Assembly (NCBI GenBank): GCA_002451755.1
Contig: DKDF01000008.1
Location: forward strand, 1-24,972
DNA: 24,972 nucleotides
Reading direction: 5' to 3'
Origin: Ruminococcaceae bacterium UBA6855
GTDB taxonomy: Bacteria; Bacillota; Clostridia; Oscillospirales; Acutalibacteraceae
The translations under genes were made by a program, and so were the position numbers. Below the pieces are notes generated by a model that was not told where the DNA came from, searched no databases, and saw only the letters and a program-made list of their open reading frames with translations. Shown in pieces: positions 15,294 to 22,312 of the stretch. Every line of letters starts with the position of its first letter. The first letter of the stretch is position 1.

Positions 15294-15819
15294 AGCAAAA
15301 GCCCTCCTTCTCAAGCTCGGTTTTGAGCGCCTGCTTCGCCCTGTAGAGGAGATTGGCAAGCTGCTTTTTGCTTTTGCCCATAATCTTCGCCGCACCGTCG
15401 CCGTCCACTTCCTCAAAATAGACAAGATACAGCACGGTTCTGTAATCGTTGTTGAGTCTGTCCATACACTCGCGCACGGTTTTCGCGTCCTCGCCCCTGT
15501 AAAAAGAGTCTATTGCGCTCTCGTCCCAAATCTCCTCTCCCTCGTCTGGCACGGTGCGCTTTTTGCGGAGAAAATCTATCGCTTTGTGCCGCGCGACGGA
15601 ATATATGTAGGTTTTGAACGAGCTTTTGAAGCGGAAACGCCCGGGGTGCACGAGAATTTCGACAAAGGTATCCATAGCTATGTCCTGCGCCTCTTCGGCG
15701 GAGCGGACATAACCTTTTACAAAAAATATCAGTCTGTCTCGATAGGCGTCCATGAGTTCATCAAACGCACTTTGATCGCCTTCGATAAAACGGCGGTAGC
15801 TACTCTCACCGTTGTCCAT
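15280..15819 (-). CDS. ECF-type RNA polymerase sigma factor
   Basis: This 179-residue sigma-70 family protein has only regions 2 and 4. Region 2 spans roughly residues 17-85, with A-F-D-E-L-M-D-A-Y, D-I-A-M-D-T-F-V-E-I for core binding, and Y-I-Y-S-V-A-R-H-K-A-I-D-F-L for -10 recognition. Region 4 spans about 118-170, with the helix-turn-helix K-I-M-G-K-S-K-K-Q-L-A-N-L-L-Y-R-A-K. This is the extracytoplasmic-function class, which usually controls envelope or stress genes and its own operon. An AAAGGATTGATCC site precedes the ATG. It heads the minus-strand run sigma, anti-sigma-like, serpin B, serpin A, all joined by overlaps or gaps under 20 bases, and is cut off from yitT by a strong terminator. 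The operon therefore has its own promoter. Confidence 0.93.
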   Translation of the reverse strand: MDNGESSYRRFIEGDQSAFDELMDAYRDRLIFFVKGYVRSAEEAQDIAMDTFVEILVHPGRFRFKSSFKTYIYSVARHKAIDFLRKKRTVPDEGEEIWDESAIDSFYRGEDAKTVRECMDRLNNDYRTVLYLVYFEEVDGDGAAKIMGKSKKQLANLLYRAKQALKTELEKEGFCYEDR

Positions 15820-15909
15820 CGGATCAATCCTTTCAGGGCGGCGTCCCGCCTTTCACTTATACTGTCGCGGGAAATGCCGGATTTTCTCACCCAATTTAGA
15901 AATTTTTTC
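15820..15909 (-). promoter_or_regulatory. Promoter-bearing leader of the sigma/serpin operon
   Basis: The sequence between the yitT terminator and the sigma start must hold the operon promoter. A TATAAG at 15856-15861 (minus strand) could be a -10 element, but no sigma-A -35 lies 16-18 bases upstream. That would fit autoregulation by the ECF factor, whose site I cannot define. A near-palindrome GGCGGGACGCCGCC lies just downstream of it. Confidence 0.35.
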
Positions 15910-15945
15910 AAAAAAGCGCGGAGGTGCAAGAAAAAGCCTCCGCGC
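15910..15945 (-). terminator. Intrinsic terminator of the kdgK-eda-obgE-mrnC-yitT unit
   Basis: The perfect 9-base stem GCGCGGAGG (15916-15924) / CCTCCGCGC (15937-15945) has a 12-base loop and, on the minus strand, is followed by six T (complement of 15910-15915). It lies just after the yitT stop codon. Confidence 0.92.
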
Positions 15946-15954
15946 TCTGTTTAT

Positions 15955-16911
15955 TCAGTTGACTCCGGGCGCAATGAAGCCCTCGCCGAGGATTTCGCCC
16001 GCCTCGGTGATGATTATAAACGTATCGGTGTCTATCTGCCTGATTATCTTCGTCAGCTGAGGCACCTCGTTTTTCTTCACGGCGCAGACGACCATGTTCT
16101 TCTCCTTGCCAGTATAGCCGCCTTTGACCGGCAGGATGCTGACACCCCTGCCCATCTTTGAAGTTATCGCGTCGGATATCTCCTGCGCGTGCTCCGTCAC
16201 GGCGAGCAGCAGCTTGCCGCTGCCTGTGCCGTAAAGAATATAGTCGAGCAAACGGGAGTTGACGAAAATGACTATAACCGCATACATCGCGGACTCGACG
16301 GAGCGGAAAACGACCGCGCCGAGAATAACTATTACCGCGTCGGCAGCCATAATGACCTTGCCTATCTGGATATGCGGGAATGCCTTGTGTATAAGCCGCC
16401 CGACGATATCGGTGCCGCCCGTAGTCGCGCCGCGCATGAAAACGATCGCCAGCCCCGCGCCCGTGCAGACGCCGCAGAATATTGCCGCGAGAATCTTGTC
16501 GCCGGTATAGGTCGGCAGGAATTTGCTGAAAAGATCGAGCGTGGCGGAGAGAATCACCGTCACCCACATCGTCTTTGCAACGAAGCGCCAGCCGATGAAA
16601 ATAAAGGCTAAGATCATCAGCGGAACATTGAGCAGAAAGTTCGCCGTGCCGAGCGGAATGAATTCAAAAATATGGTTGACTATTATCGCAAGACCCGTCG
16701 TGCCGCTCTGCGCGATGCTGTTGGGCAGGGCAAACGCCACAACGCCTATCGAATAGAGCGAACAGCCAACTATCCAGCAGATATTGTCTATTACCGCCCC
16801 TGCCACTTTCTGCCCCGTTGTTTTCGGCGCGGTGGAAAACCTTTTTTCGAGCCGCCTTTTGCGCCGCTCATATGGGGTCAGTGTCTCTTTCTTCCTGCTT
16901 TTCCTGTTCAT
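15955..16911 (-). CDS. YitT family membrane protein (DUF161 + DUF2179)
   Basis: This 318-residue YitT-type protein has a basic cytoplasmic N-terminus and five to six transmembrane helices (about residues 40-235), including A-L-P-N-S-I-A-Q-S-G-T-T-G and the family hallmark G-A-T-T-G-G-T-D-I-V. A soluble C-terminal DUF2179 domain of ferredoxin-like size follows (about 240-318), with K-G-G-Y-T-G-K-E-K and a terminal G-E-G-F. These proteins are widespread in Firmicutes; their transported or sensed ligand is not established. The ATG at 16911 overlaps the mrnC stop (TGATG), with GAGG seven bases upstream. A GTG one codon earlier is possible but too close to the ribosome site. It is the last gene of the long minus-strand unit and is followed by a strong terminator. 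Confidence 0.9.
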   Translation of the reverse strand: MNRKSRKKETLTPYERRKRRLEKRFSTAPKTTGQKVAGAVIDNICWIVGCSLYSIGVVAFALPNSIAQSGTTGLAIIVNHIFEFIPLGTANFLLNVPLMILAFIFIGWRFVAKTMWVTVILSATLDLFSKFLPTYTGDKILAAIFCGVCTGAGLAIVFMRGATTGGTDIVGRLIHKAFPHIQIGKVIMAADAVIVILGAVVFRSVESAMYAVIVIFVNSRLLDYILYGTGSGKLLLAVTEHAQEISDAITSKMGRGVSILPVKGGYTGKEKNMVVCAVKKNEVPQLTKIIRQIDTDTFIIITEAGEILGEGFIAPGVN

Positions 16912-17330
16912 CACTTCACCTCGTCAGCCTTTTTGGCATTGGAAATATGTTCAAACAGTTCTTCAATTCTCTTATCCTGCCTGCTGAGATAGAGCCAGCC
17001 GAACAGCGCTTCGAGACCCGTTGCTCTGTGATATTCGGCGGAGCTTGCGCTCTTTGGTACTCTGCCGGTATGTGCGTTTCTGCCGCGCCGATAGATATCT
17101 GCTTCGTGCTCGGTCAGGATAGGCGCTATGGCCTGCGCAGCTCTTGCCTGAGCGGCAGCACAGACTCGTTTCGCCGCGAGCGGATGCAGCTTGCCGACGG
17201 GGCGGTTCGCCTGCATGACGAGATTGCCCCTGACGAGCAGGTCAAACACCGTATCGCCTATAAAAGCGAGGGTCAGCGGACTGAGCAAATCGGGATCGGT
17301 ATTTTTCAGTTCTTCGCTTATTCCTATCAA
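16911..17330 (-). CDS. mrnC: Mini-ribonuclease III
   Basis: This 139-residue Mini-III enzyme is an RNase III catalytic domain without the double-stranded RNA binding domain. In Bacillus subtilis it matures the ends of 23S rRNA precursors. The family motifs are L-A-F-I-G-D (21-26, Asp26 metal ligand), R-G-R-N-A (82-86) and Y-H-R-A-T-G-L-E-A-L-F-G-W-L-Y-L (100-115), with Glu107 as the second acidic site. The start is a TTG at 17330 with GGAGG eight bases upstream; no ATG is available between the obgE stop and the first motif. The gene begins 14 bases after obgE and its stop overlaps the yitT start. Clustering with obgE suggests a shared ribosome-assembly theme, though the two act separately. 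Confidence 0.93.
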   Translation of the reverse strand: MIGISEELKNTDPDLLSPLTLAFIGDTVFDLLVRGNLVMQANRPVGKLHPLAAKRVCAAAQARAAQAIAPILTEHEADIYRRGRNAHTGRVPKSASSAEYHRATGLEALFGWLYLSRQDKRIEELFEHISNAKKADEVK

Positions 17331-17344
17331 ATGAGAAGCCTCCG

Positions 17345-18616
17345 TTACGGCATATAGTCGAACTCGAGATCGTAAATTTCAACGGTGTCGCCCTGCTGGA
17401 TACCCATGCTTTCGAGCTTGTCAAGTATGCCGCTCGAATGCAGCACGCGCTGGAAATACTGAAGCGACTCATAGTCGTCCATATCGGTGCGCTGAAGTAT
17501 CTTGAGCAGCCACGGAGCCTCGACGATAAACACGCCGTCTTCCTCGCGCACGGTGAAGCCCGTGTCCTTCTGCCGCTCGAACATCTCGACGGGTATCTCC
17601 TGCGCCTCGTAGCGTTTTATCGGCGGCAAAGTTTTGAGCCGTTTCGCGACTGCGTTTATGACTTCGGCGGTGCCCTCCTGAATCGGCGCGCACATGGTAT
17701 AGAACTCATAGCCGCGGGAGGTGAAATACTCGCGCAGATGCTCAATCTGAGCGTCATCCGCCATGTCGATTTTATTCGCCGCAACGATCTGCGGAAGCTT
17801 TGAAAGCTCGGGGTCGAACTTTTCGAGCTCCGCGTTTATCTTCTCAAAATCCTCTATCGGGTCTCTGCCCTCGCTGCCCGCCGCGTCGATTATGTGCAGG
17901 AGCATACGGCAGCGCTCAACATGGCGCAGGAATTCGTGACCGAGACCGACGCCGTCGCTCGCGCCCTCGATGAGTCCGGGGATATCCGCGACGACAAAAG
18001 ACTCGCCCTCACCCATGGTGACAACGCCGAGGACGGGAGTTATGGTTGTGAAATGATAGTCCGCGATTATTGGCTTTGCCTCGCTGACGACCGAGATAAA
18101 TGTTGACTTGCCGACATTCGGGAAGCCGAGCAGACCGACATCGGCGAGAAGCTTCAGCTCGAGAATGACCTCCCACTCCTCACCGGGAGTGCCGCTCTTG
18201 GCAAAGCGCGGAGTCTGGCGGGTCGGGGTCTTGAAATGGGTGTTGCCCCAGCCACCGCGGCCGCCCTTTGCGGCAACGAACGAGGTCTTTTCGGACATAT
18301 CCGCCATAACGGCGTTCGACTCCGCTTCGCGGATTATCGTTCCGCGCGGAATCTTGATAACAAGATTCTCGCCGTTTTTGCCGCGCCTGCGTCCGCCGTC
18401 GCCGCGCTTTCCGTCTGGAGCGGTATATTTTCTCTTGTAGCGGAAGTCCGCAAGGGTCGCGAGGTTATCGTCAACCTCGAATATGATATCTCCGCCCTTG
18501 CCGCCGTCGCCGCCGTCGGGACCGCCGGACGCGACATATTTCTCGCGGTGGAAAGTTACCGCGCCGTCGCCGCCGTTTCCGGCTTTGATTTTGATTTTTG
18601 CAATATCTACAAACAT
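17345..18616 (-). CDS. obgE: Obg family ribosome-assembly GTPase
   Basis: This 423-residue essential GTPase is involved in late 50S assembly and stress responses. The glycine-rich Obg fold (1-158) contains runs such as G-P-D-G-G-D-G-G-K-G-G near 32-42 and G-D-G-G-R-R-R-G. The G domain has the P-loop G-F-P-N-V-G-K-S (164-171), the G2 threonines near 190-193, D-I-P-G at 211-214 and N-K-I-D at 281-284. A C-terminal OCT domain follows (about 345-420), which is the Firmicutes-type three-domain form, shorter in enterobacteria. AAAGGAAC precedes the ATG. It lies 33 bases after eda, which is unusual because obg normally follows ribosomal protein genes rplU-rpmA. No clear terminator or promoter is seen in that gap, so it may be co-transcribed with the sugar genes. 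Confidence 0.97.
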   Translation of the reverse strand: MFVDIAKIKIKAGNGGDGAVTFHREKYVASGGPDGGDGGKGGDIIFEVDDNLATLADFRYKRKYTAPDGKRGDGGRRRGKNGENLVIKIPRGTIIREAESNAVMADMSEKTSFVAAKGGRGGWGNTHFKTPTRQTPRFAKSGTPGEEWEVILELKLLADVGLLGFPNVGKSTFISVVSEAKPIIADYHFTTITPVLGVVTMGEGESFVVADIPGLIEGASDGVGLGHEFLRHVERCRMLLHIIDAAGSEGRDPIEDFEKINAELEKFDPELSKLPQIVAANKIDMADDAQIEHLREYFTSRGYEFYTMCAPIQEGTAEVINAVAKRLKTLPPIKRYEAQEIPVEMFERQKDTGFTVREEDGVFIVEAPWLLKILQRTDMDDYESLQYFQRVLHSSGILDKLESMGIQQGDTVEIYDLEFDYMP

Positions 18617-18649
18617 AGAAGTTCCTTTACTTTTGTTTTCTTTTCGGGT

Positions 18650-19297
18650 TTATCTGCTCTCGCGCGCCGCCTTTATGTTTTCGACAAACCTGCGTGCGGT
18701 GTCGGTGATGCGCTGATAGTCGCCGGTCTTTGCGCCAGCGGTCAGCGAACTGCCCGCGCCGACTGCGACTGCGCCCGCCTTTATCCATTCGGCGGCGTTA
18801 TCGACATCGACCCCGCCGGTCGGCATCATCTTCGCGTAGGGTATCGGTCCTCTCATAGCCTTGATTATCTTCGGGCCGAAGACATCGCCGGGGAATACCT
18901 TGAGTATATCCGCGCCCGCCTCCATGGCGGCGACAGCCTCTTTGACGGTCATTATGCCGGGCATGACGGCAACTCTGTAGCGGTTGCACATCTTCACGGT
19001 CTCGGGGTCAAAATAGGGGCTGACAACGAAATTTGCGCCGGAGAGCATGGCTATTCTCGCGGTCGGCGCATCCATGACCGTGCCTGCGCCGAGAATCATC
19101 TGCTCGGGAGTGTAGCGCTTTGCAAGCTCTTCGATAACCTTATCGGCATGGGGAACGGTGAAAGTCAGCTCGATAGCCGCGACGCCGCCCTCGATGCACG
19201 CGTCGGCGATTCTGCTCGCCTGATCGGCGCTCTCCGCTCTTACGACCGCGACGATGCCGCAGTCCTGTATTTTAGTCAATATTTGTTCTTTGTCCAT
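18650..19297 (-). CDS. eda: KDPG/KHG aldolase
   Basis: This 215-residue class I aldolase cleaves 2-keto-3-deoxy-6-phosphogluconate to pyruvate and glyceraldehyde 3-phosphate. It is the last step of the Entner-Doudoroff and uronate/KDG routes, and it often also acts on 4-hydroxy-2-oxoglutarate. The barrel shows Arg20 in V-V-R-A, Glu43 in I-E-L-T-F and the Schiff-base Lys133 in I-L-K-V-F-P-G. The phosphate-site G-G-V is near 161-163. Length is normal. AGAGGAAGA precedes the ATG, and kdgK ends 15 bases upstream, so kinase and aldolase are made together. No uronate isomerase, dehydratase or 6-phosphogluconate dehydratase lies in the window, so KDG must come from elsewhere. Confidence 0.95.
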   Translation of the reverse strand: MDKEQILTKIQDCGIVAVVRAESADQASRIADACIEGGVAAIELTFTVPHADKVIEELAKRYTPEQMILGAGTVMDAPTARIAMLSGANFVVSPYFDPETVKMCNRYRVAVMPGIMTVKEAVAAMEAGADILKVFPGDVFGPKIIKAMRGPIPYAKMMPTGGVDVDNAAEWIKAGAVAVGAGSSLTAGAKTGDYQRITDTARRFVENIKAARESR

Positions 19298-19312
19298 TTT
19301 TATCTTCCTCTC

Positions 19313-20410
19313 TTATCTCTGAACTCTTGCGCCTGCGCCGTTCATAACGGCCTCGACCTCGCGCTTGCTTGCCATTGACGTATCGCCCGGGGTGGTCATC
19401 GCCAGCGCACCGTGCGCTATGCCGCAGTTGACCGCATACTGAGGATCGCCCTCGGTCATCAGACCGTAGATAAGACCCGATGCGAACGAATCGCCGCCGC
19501 CGACGCGGTCGAATATCTCAAGCGAGTCGAGCTTCATACCCTCATAGAGCTTGCCGTCCGCCCAGCATATTGCGCTCCAGTCGTTGACCGTTGCGGTCTT
19601 GACGGTTCTGAGCGTTGTTGCAACAACCTTGAAATTCGGATATACCTTAACGGCGTTTTCAATCATCTTGCAGTAGCCGTCAACATTGAGCTTCTTGAGT
19701 CCTGCGTCGTTGCCCTCGACCTCAAGCCCGAGACAGGCGGTGAAATCCTCCTCGTTGCCAATCATGACATCGATATATTTTGCTATTTCGCGGTTGACCT
19801 GCTGCGCCTTCTCCTGACCGCCGATGCCCTTCCAGAGCGACGGACGATAATTGAGGTCATAGGAGACGACGGTGCCGTATTCCTTCGCCTTTTTGACTGC
19901 GGCGATAACGGTCTCCGCGCTCGTCTCGGACAGAGCGGCAAAAATTCCGCCCGTGTGCAGCCAGCGGACGCCGAGCTTGCCGAAGATATAGTCCCAATCG
20001 ACATCCTCTGCTCTGAGCTGGGATGCGGCAGTGTTGCCTCTGTCGGACACGCCGACGGCTCCGCGGATTCCGTAGCCGCGCTCGGTGAAGTTGAGTCCGT
20101 TTCGGACATTTCTGCCGATGCCGTCGTAGCTCATCCACTTTATAAACGAGGTGTCGACTCCGCCTTGGAGAATGAAGTCCTCTATGAGCCTGCCGACCTC
20201 GTTATCCGCGAGGGCGGTTATGACTGCGGTGCGAAGTCCGAAGCAGCGGCGCAGTCCGCGCGCGACATTGTATTCTCCGCCGCCTTCCCAGGCGGTGAAA
20301 GAGCGCGAATTCTTTATTCTGCCCGCGCCCGGATCAAGGCGGAGCATTATCTCGCCGAGGGATATTTCATCAAACATGCAATCCTCGGGTCTTTTGAGTT
20401 CAAGCTGCAT
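19313..20410 (-). CDS. kdgK: 2-keto-3-deoxygluconate kinase (PfkB family)
   Basis: This 365-residue PfkB-type sugar kinase phosphorylates KDG to KDPG, the substrate of the adjacent aldolase. The N-terminal L-G-E-I-M-L-R-L-D-P-G (18-28) and W-E-G-G-G-E-Y-N-V-A-R-G (41-52) are the substrate-side family motifs. The C-terminal G-G-G-D-S-F-A-S-G-L contains the catalytic base Asp307 and the anion hole. It has a longer form with a conserved insert that includes E-R-G-Y-G-I-R-G (110-117), known in Clostridia. The ATG at 20410 keeps the conserved N-terminal residues. An ATG 11 codons later has a GAGGATT site but would remove part of them. It is the first gene of the unit, behind a promoter at 20477-20505. 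Related kinases act on other ketoacids or fructose; the eda pairing favours KDG. Confidence 0.9.
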   Translation of the reverse strand: MQLELKRPEDCMFDEISLGEIMLRLDPGAGRIKNSRSFTAWEGGGEYNVARGLRRCFGLRTAVITALADNEVGRLIEDFILQGGVDTSFIKWMSYDGIGRNVRNGLNFTERGYGIRGAVGVSDRGNTAASQLRAEDVDWDYIFGKLGVRWLHTGGIFAALSETSAETVIAAVKKAKEYGTVVSYDLNYRPSLWKGIGGQEKAQQVNREIAKYIDVMIGNEEDFTACLGLEVEGNDAGLKKLNVDGYCKMIENAVKVYPNFKVVATTLRTVKTATVNDWSAICWADGKLYEGMKLDSLEIFDRVGGGDSFASGLIYGLMTEGDPQYAVNCGIAHGALAMTTPGDTSMASKREVEAVMNGAGARVQR

Positions 20411-20476
20411 AAAATATACTTCCTTTCCTGCCGGATATATCGATGCGGTATTTCCGCGTGGCTTTCATACATAGTT

Positions 20477-20505
20477 AGTATACGACGAAAACGCAATTTT
20501 TACAA
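20477..20505 (-). promoter_or_regulatory. Sigma-A-type promoter upstream of kdgK
   Basis: On the minus strand, TTGTAA (20500-20505) and TATACT (20477-20482) are 17 bases apart. The start would be near 20470, giving a 60-base leader that includes GCGGAAATACCGC, a short inverted repeat that might be an operator. Confidence 0.6.
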
Positions 20506-20524
20506 TAACAAACGCCAAAAAGAG

Positions 20525-20566
20525 CAGAAAAATCCCCCGGTTTCAAAAATTAAAACCGAGGGATTT
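20525..20566 (-). terminator. Intrinsic terminator after the rRNA methyltransferase gene
   Basis: AAATCCC-C-CGGTTT (20530-20543) pairs with AAACCG-A-GGGATTT (20553-20566), with a single C/A mismatch, and runs into T residues on the minus strand. It separates rlmA from the kdgK promoter. Confidence 0.85.
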
Positions 20567-20587
20567 GAAATCATATGCCGCGCAGCG

Positions 20588-21403
20588 TTATAACTTTTTA
20601 TAAGTAATCACGCTGAACTGCGCGCTGACGGTGAGCGAGCTCAATTTTTCGAGCTTCGCCCTGTCCTGCTGCGAGGTTTTGTAGCAATAGGGAGTCATAT
20701 TGAAAAGGTCTGTTATATCTTTCCCGCTTTCGAGCGCAAAAGTATAGCATATCTTCTTTTCGCCGACGAGGCGGAAGCCCTCGATATCATTCGGCGGGAC
20801 TTCGTTCTCATACGGCGCATCATACACTGCGCTTTTGAGCTCCCACAAATGCTTTTCGAGCGGTATCGCCTTGACGAATACGCCGCCTTTTTTGAGCACG
20901 CGTGAGAACTCCTGCGGGCAGGCGGGCGCGAAAATATTTACTATCGCGTCGCATTCGCCGTCGCCCACGGGCAGCTTATATATGCTCGCCACGGCGCGTT
21001 CGACTCCGCAGTTTTTCGGCGCTTTTTCGAGCGCGTATTTTGAGATATCCACGCCGAGCACTTGCGGCTCAAGTCCCGATTCATCAAGTCTGCTTTTAAA
21101 ATACGAAGTGTACCAGCACTCGCCGCAGCCCGCGTCGAGCAGAGTGCCGCCTCGAGGAAAATCCGCCGAAAGAGCCTCATAAACAGCCTCGCGCAGAGGT
21201 GCATAAAAGCCCTTTGAAAGAAAGTCGCGCCGCGCGTTTATCATCAGGCGGTCGTCGCCGTGGCGCTTTGCGCCCGACGAGTTGCTCATCAGCAGATTCA
21301 CATAGCCTTTTGCAGCGATATCAAAGGTGTGCCCTTGCGGACACACCCATATCTTTTCTTCTTTTTTCAGCTCCTGCGAGCATACGGGACAGCGAAAACT
21401 CAT
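20588..21403 (-). CDS. rlmA: 23S rRNA (guanine-N1)-methyltransferase, RlmA-like
   Basis: This 271-residue SAM-dependent methyltransferase of the RlmA group modifies G745 or G748 in hairpin 35 of 23S rRNA. In Gram-positive members (RlmA-II/TlrB) this is linked to macrolide response. The N-terminal zinc finger is Cys5, Cys8, Cys21 and His25 in C-P-V-C...C-P-Q-G-H-T-F-D. The conserved K-G-Y-V-N-L-L follows at 32-38, then the SAM site L-L-D-A-G-C-G-E (88-95) and D-A-I-V-N-I-F-A-P (around 158-166). Length is that of the family. The ATG overlaps the upstream membrane-protein stop in an ATGA, and its ribosome site is weak, so translation is probably coupled. Which guanine is methylated cannot be told from this sequence. 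Confidence 0.92.
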   Translation of the reverse strand: MSFRCPVCSQELKKEEKIWVCPQGHTFDIAAKGYVNLLMSNSSGAKRHGDDRLMINARRDFLSKGFYAPLREAVYEALSADFPRGGTLLDAGCGECWYTSYFKSRLDESGLEPQVLGVDISKYALEKAPKNCGVERAVASIYKLPVGDGECDAIVNIFAPACPQEFSRVLKKGGVFVKAIPLEKHLWELKSAVYDAPYENEVPPNDIEGFRLVGEKKICYTFALESGKDITDLFNMTPYCYKTSQQDRAKLEKLSSLTVSAQFSVITYKKL

Positions 21404-22161
21404 TTTGCCTGTGCAAGTTCCTTTTCTGCGCCTTTGGGGGCGAACATCTCGTTGACATTGTTCTTGCCCCTATGATGATAAGGCACTATTTTAAGTATGA
21501 TATAAAACGGCACTGCGCCGAGGGTATTGAAAACTATGTCGGTCATGGTATCCATGAGAGCGAAACGCGCGGGATCTCCGGGCTTAAAGAAAGTTCTCGT
21601 ATTGTTCGCAGCCTCTGCAAGCTCATACGACCAATGCTGAGAATCGCCGCCCGCTATCTGATCGAAGCTGAACTCGAAGAGCTCCCAGCAGGTGGAGATA
21701 AAGAACGAGAAGCCGAGGGCGCAGAGCAGGACTATCGGCAGATCGCACTGCTTCTTGTCGCGCTTCTGCATGGCGGTCGCGAGCTCATAGCCCATGAACA
21801 CCGCCTCAGCTCCGCCGAGCAGATGGAGTATCTTATCCCACATGAAGATGGAATAATAGAAGTTCAGGAACGCGCCGCCGAAAGATGCGAGCAGCAGTCC
21901 GACGGACGCGACGGTCTGGCAATAGGACGGGAGCTGGCGCAGGCAGTTCTTCTCGGGCAAAGCCTGGATTATCTCCCAGGCAAACATACCGACGAGATTT
22001 GCAAACAGCTGAAGCGCCATCTGCGGCTTCGGAAGATCCGAGGGCGGGTTGGTGAATATCAGGCTCACCATCGCGCCGATCATGACAAGACGGAAAATCC
22101 ACCAGACGATGAACTCCGACTTCTTCGCGCTCGACATAAGCCGGCTGAAATAGTTTTTCAC
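21400..22161 (-). CDS. YjdF/DUF2238-like multi-pass membrane protein
   Basis: This 253-residue integral membrane protein has six or so helices and the motifs W-D-K-I-L-H-L-L-G-G, C-W-E-L-F-E-F and D-T-M-T-D-I-V-F-N-T-L-G-A. These conserved charged residues in membrane helices are typical of the YjdF/DUF2238 group, whose function is unknown. The GTG at 22161 is my start because GAGG lies eight bases upstream and the promoter's predicted transcription start is near 22202. An in-frame GTG at 22200 would be almost leaderless and has no ribosome site. The gene overlaps rlmA by four bases, and the two form an operon. No functional link with rRNA methylation is obvious. The C-terminal tail is lysine-rich and cytoplasmic. 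Confidence 0.75.
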   Translation of the reverse strand: MKNYFSRLMSSAKKSEFIVWWIFRLVMIGAMVSLIFTNPPSDLPKPQMALQLFANLVGMFAWEIIQALPEKNCLRQLPSYCQTVASVGLLLASFGGAFLNFYYSIFMWDKILHLLGGAEAVFMGYELATAMQKRDKKQCDLPIVLLCALGFSFFISTCWELFEFSFDQIAGGDSQHWSYELAEAANNTRTFFKPGDPARFALMDTMTDIVFNTLGAVPFYIILKIVPYHHRGKNNVNEMFAPKGAEKELAQAK

Positions 22162-22208
22162 AAATTTTTCCTCTTTTCTTTGTTTTTTTCCCTTAAACAC
22201 ACGAGCTA

Positions 22209-22217
22209 ATTATAACA
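22209..22217 (-). promoter_or_regulatory. Extended -10 promoter of the YjdF-like/rlmA operon
   Basis: On the minus strand TGT-TATAAT reads as a perfect -10 (22209-22214) with the TGn extension (22215-22217). No good -35 lies 17 bases upstream, which extended -10 promoters tolerate. Between here and the carboxypeptidase stop at 22313 only AT-rich sequence and a weak 4-base hairpin are seen. Confidence 0.6.
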
Positions 22218-22312
22218 TCTGTGAGCTTTATTTTATTCTCAATACACAATATCGGTCTTTTTTGTATTATCCGCCAAAAAGCGGGCGCTCAATTTGTATA
22301 TTCATACAGTTT

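Noticed and set aside
15294..15425. 44-residue N-terminal extension of the anti-sigma-like protein
   Set aside because: It lies wholly inside the sigma factor gene and reads as Arg/Ser-rich out-of-frame sequence. AAGGAGGG directly precedes the ATG at 15293.
18236..20593. Two long plus-strand open frames opposite obgE, eda and kdgK
   Set aside because: Shadow frames of three unambiguous housekeeping genes; no ribosome site or family resemblance.
22246..22300. Terminator after the carboxypeptidase gene
   Set aside because: Only a 4-base stem (CCGC/GCGG) without a following T run is present; not enough to call.
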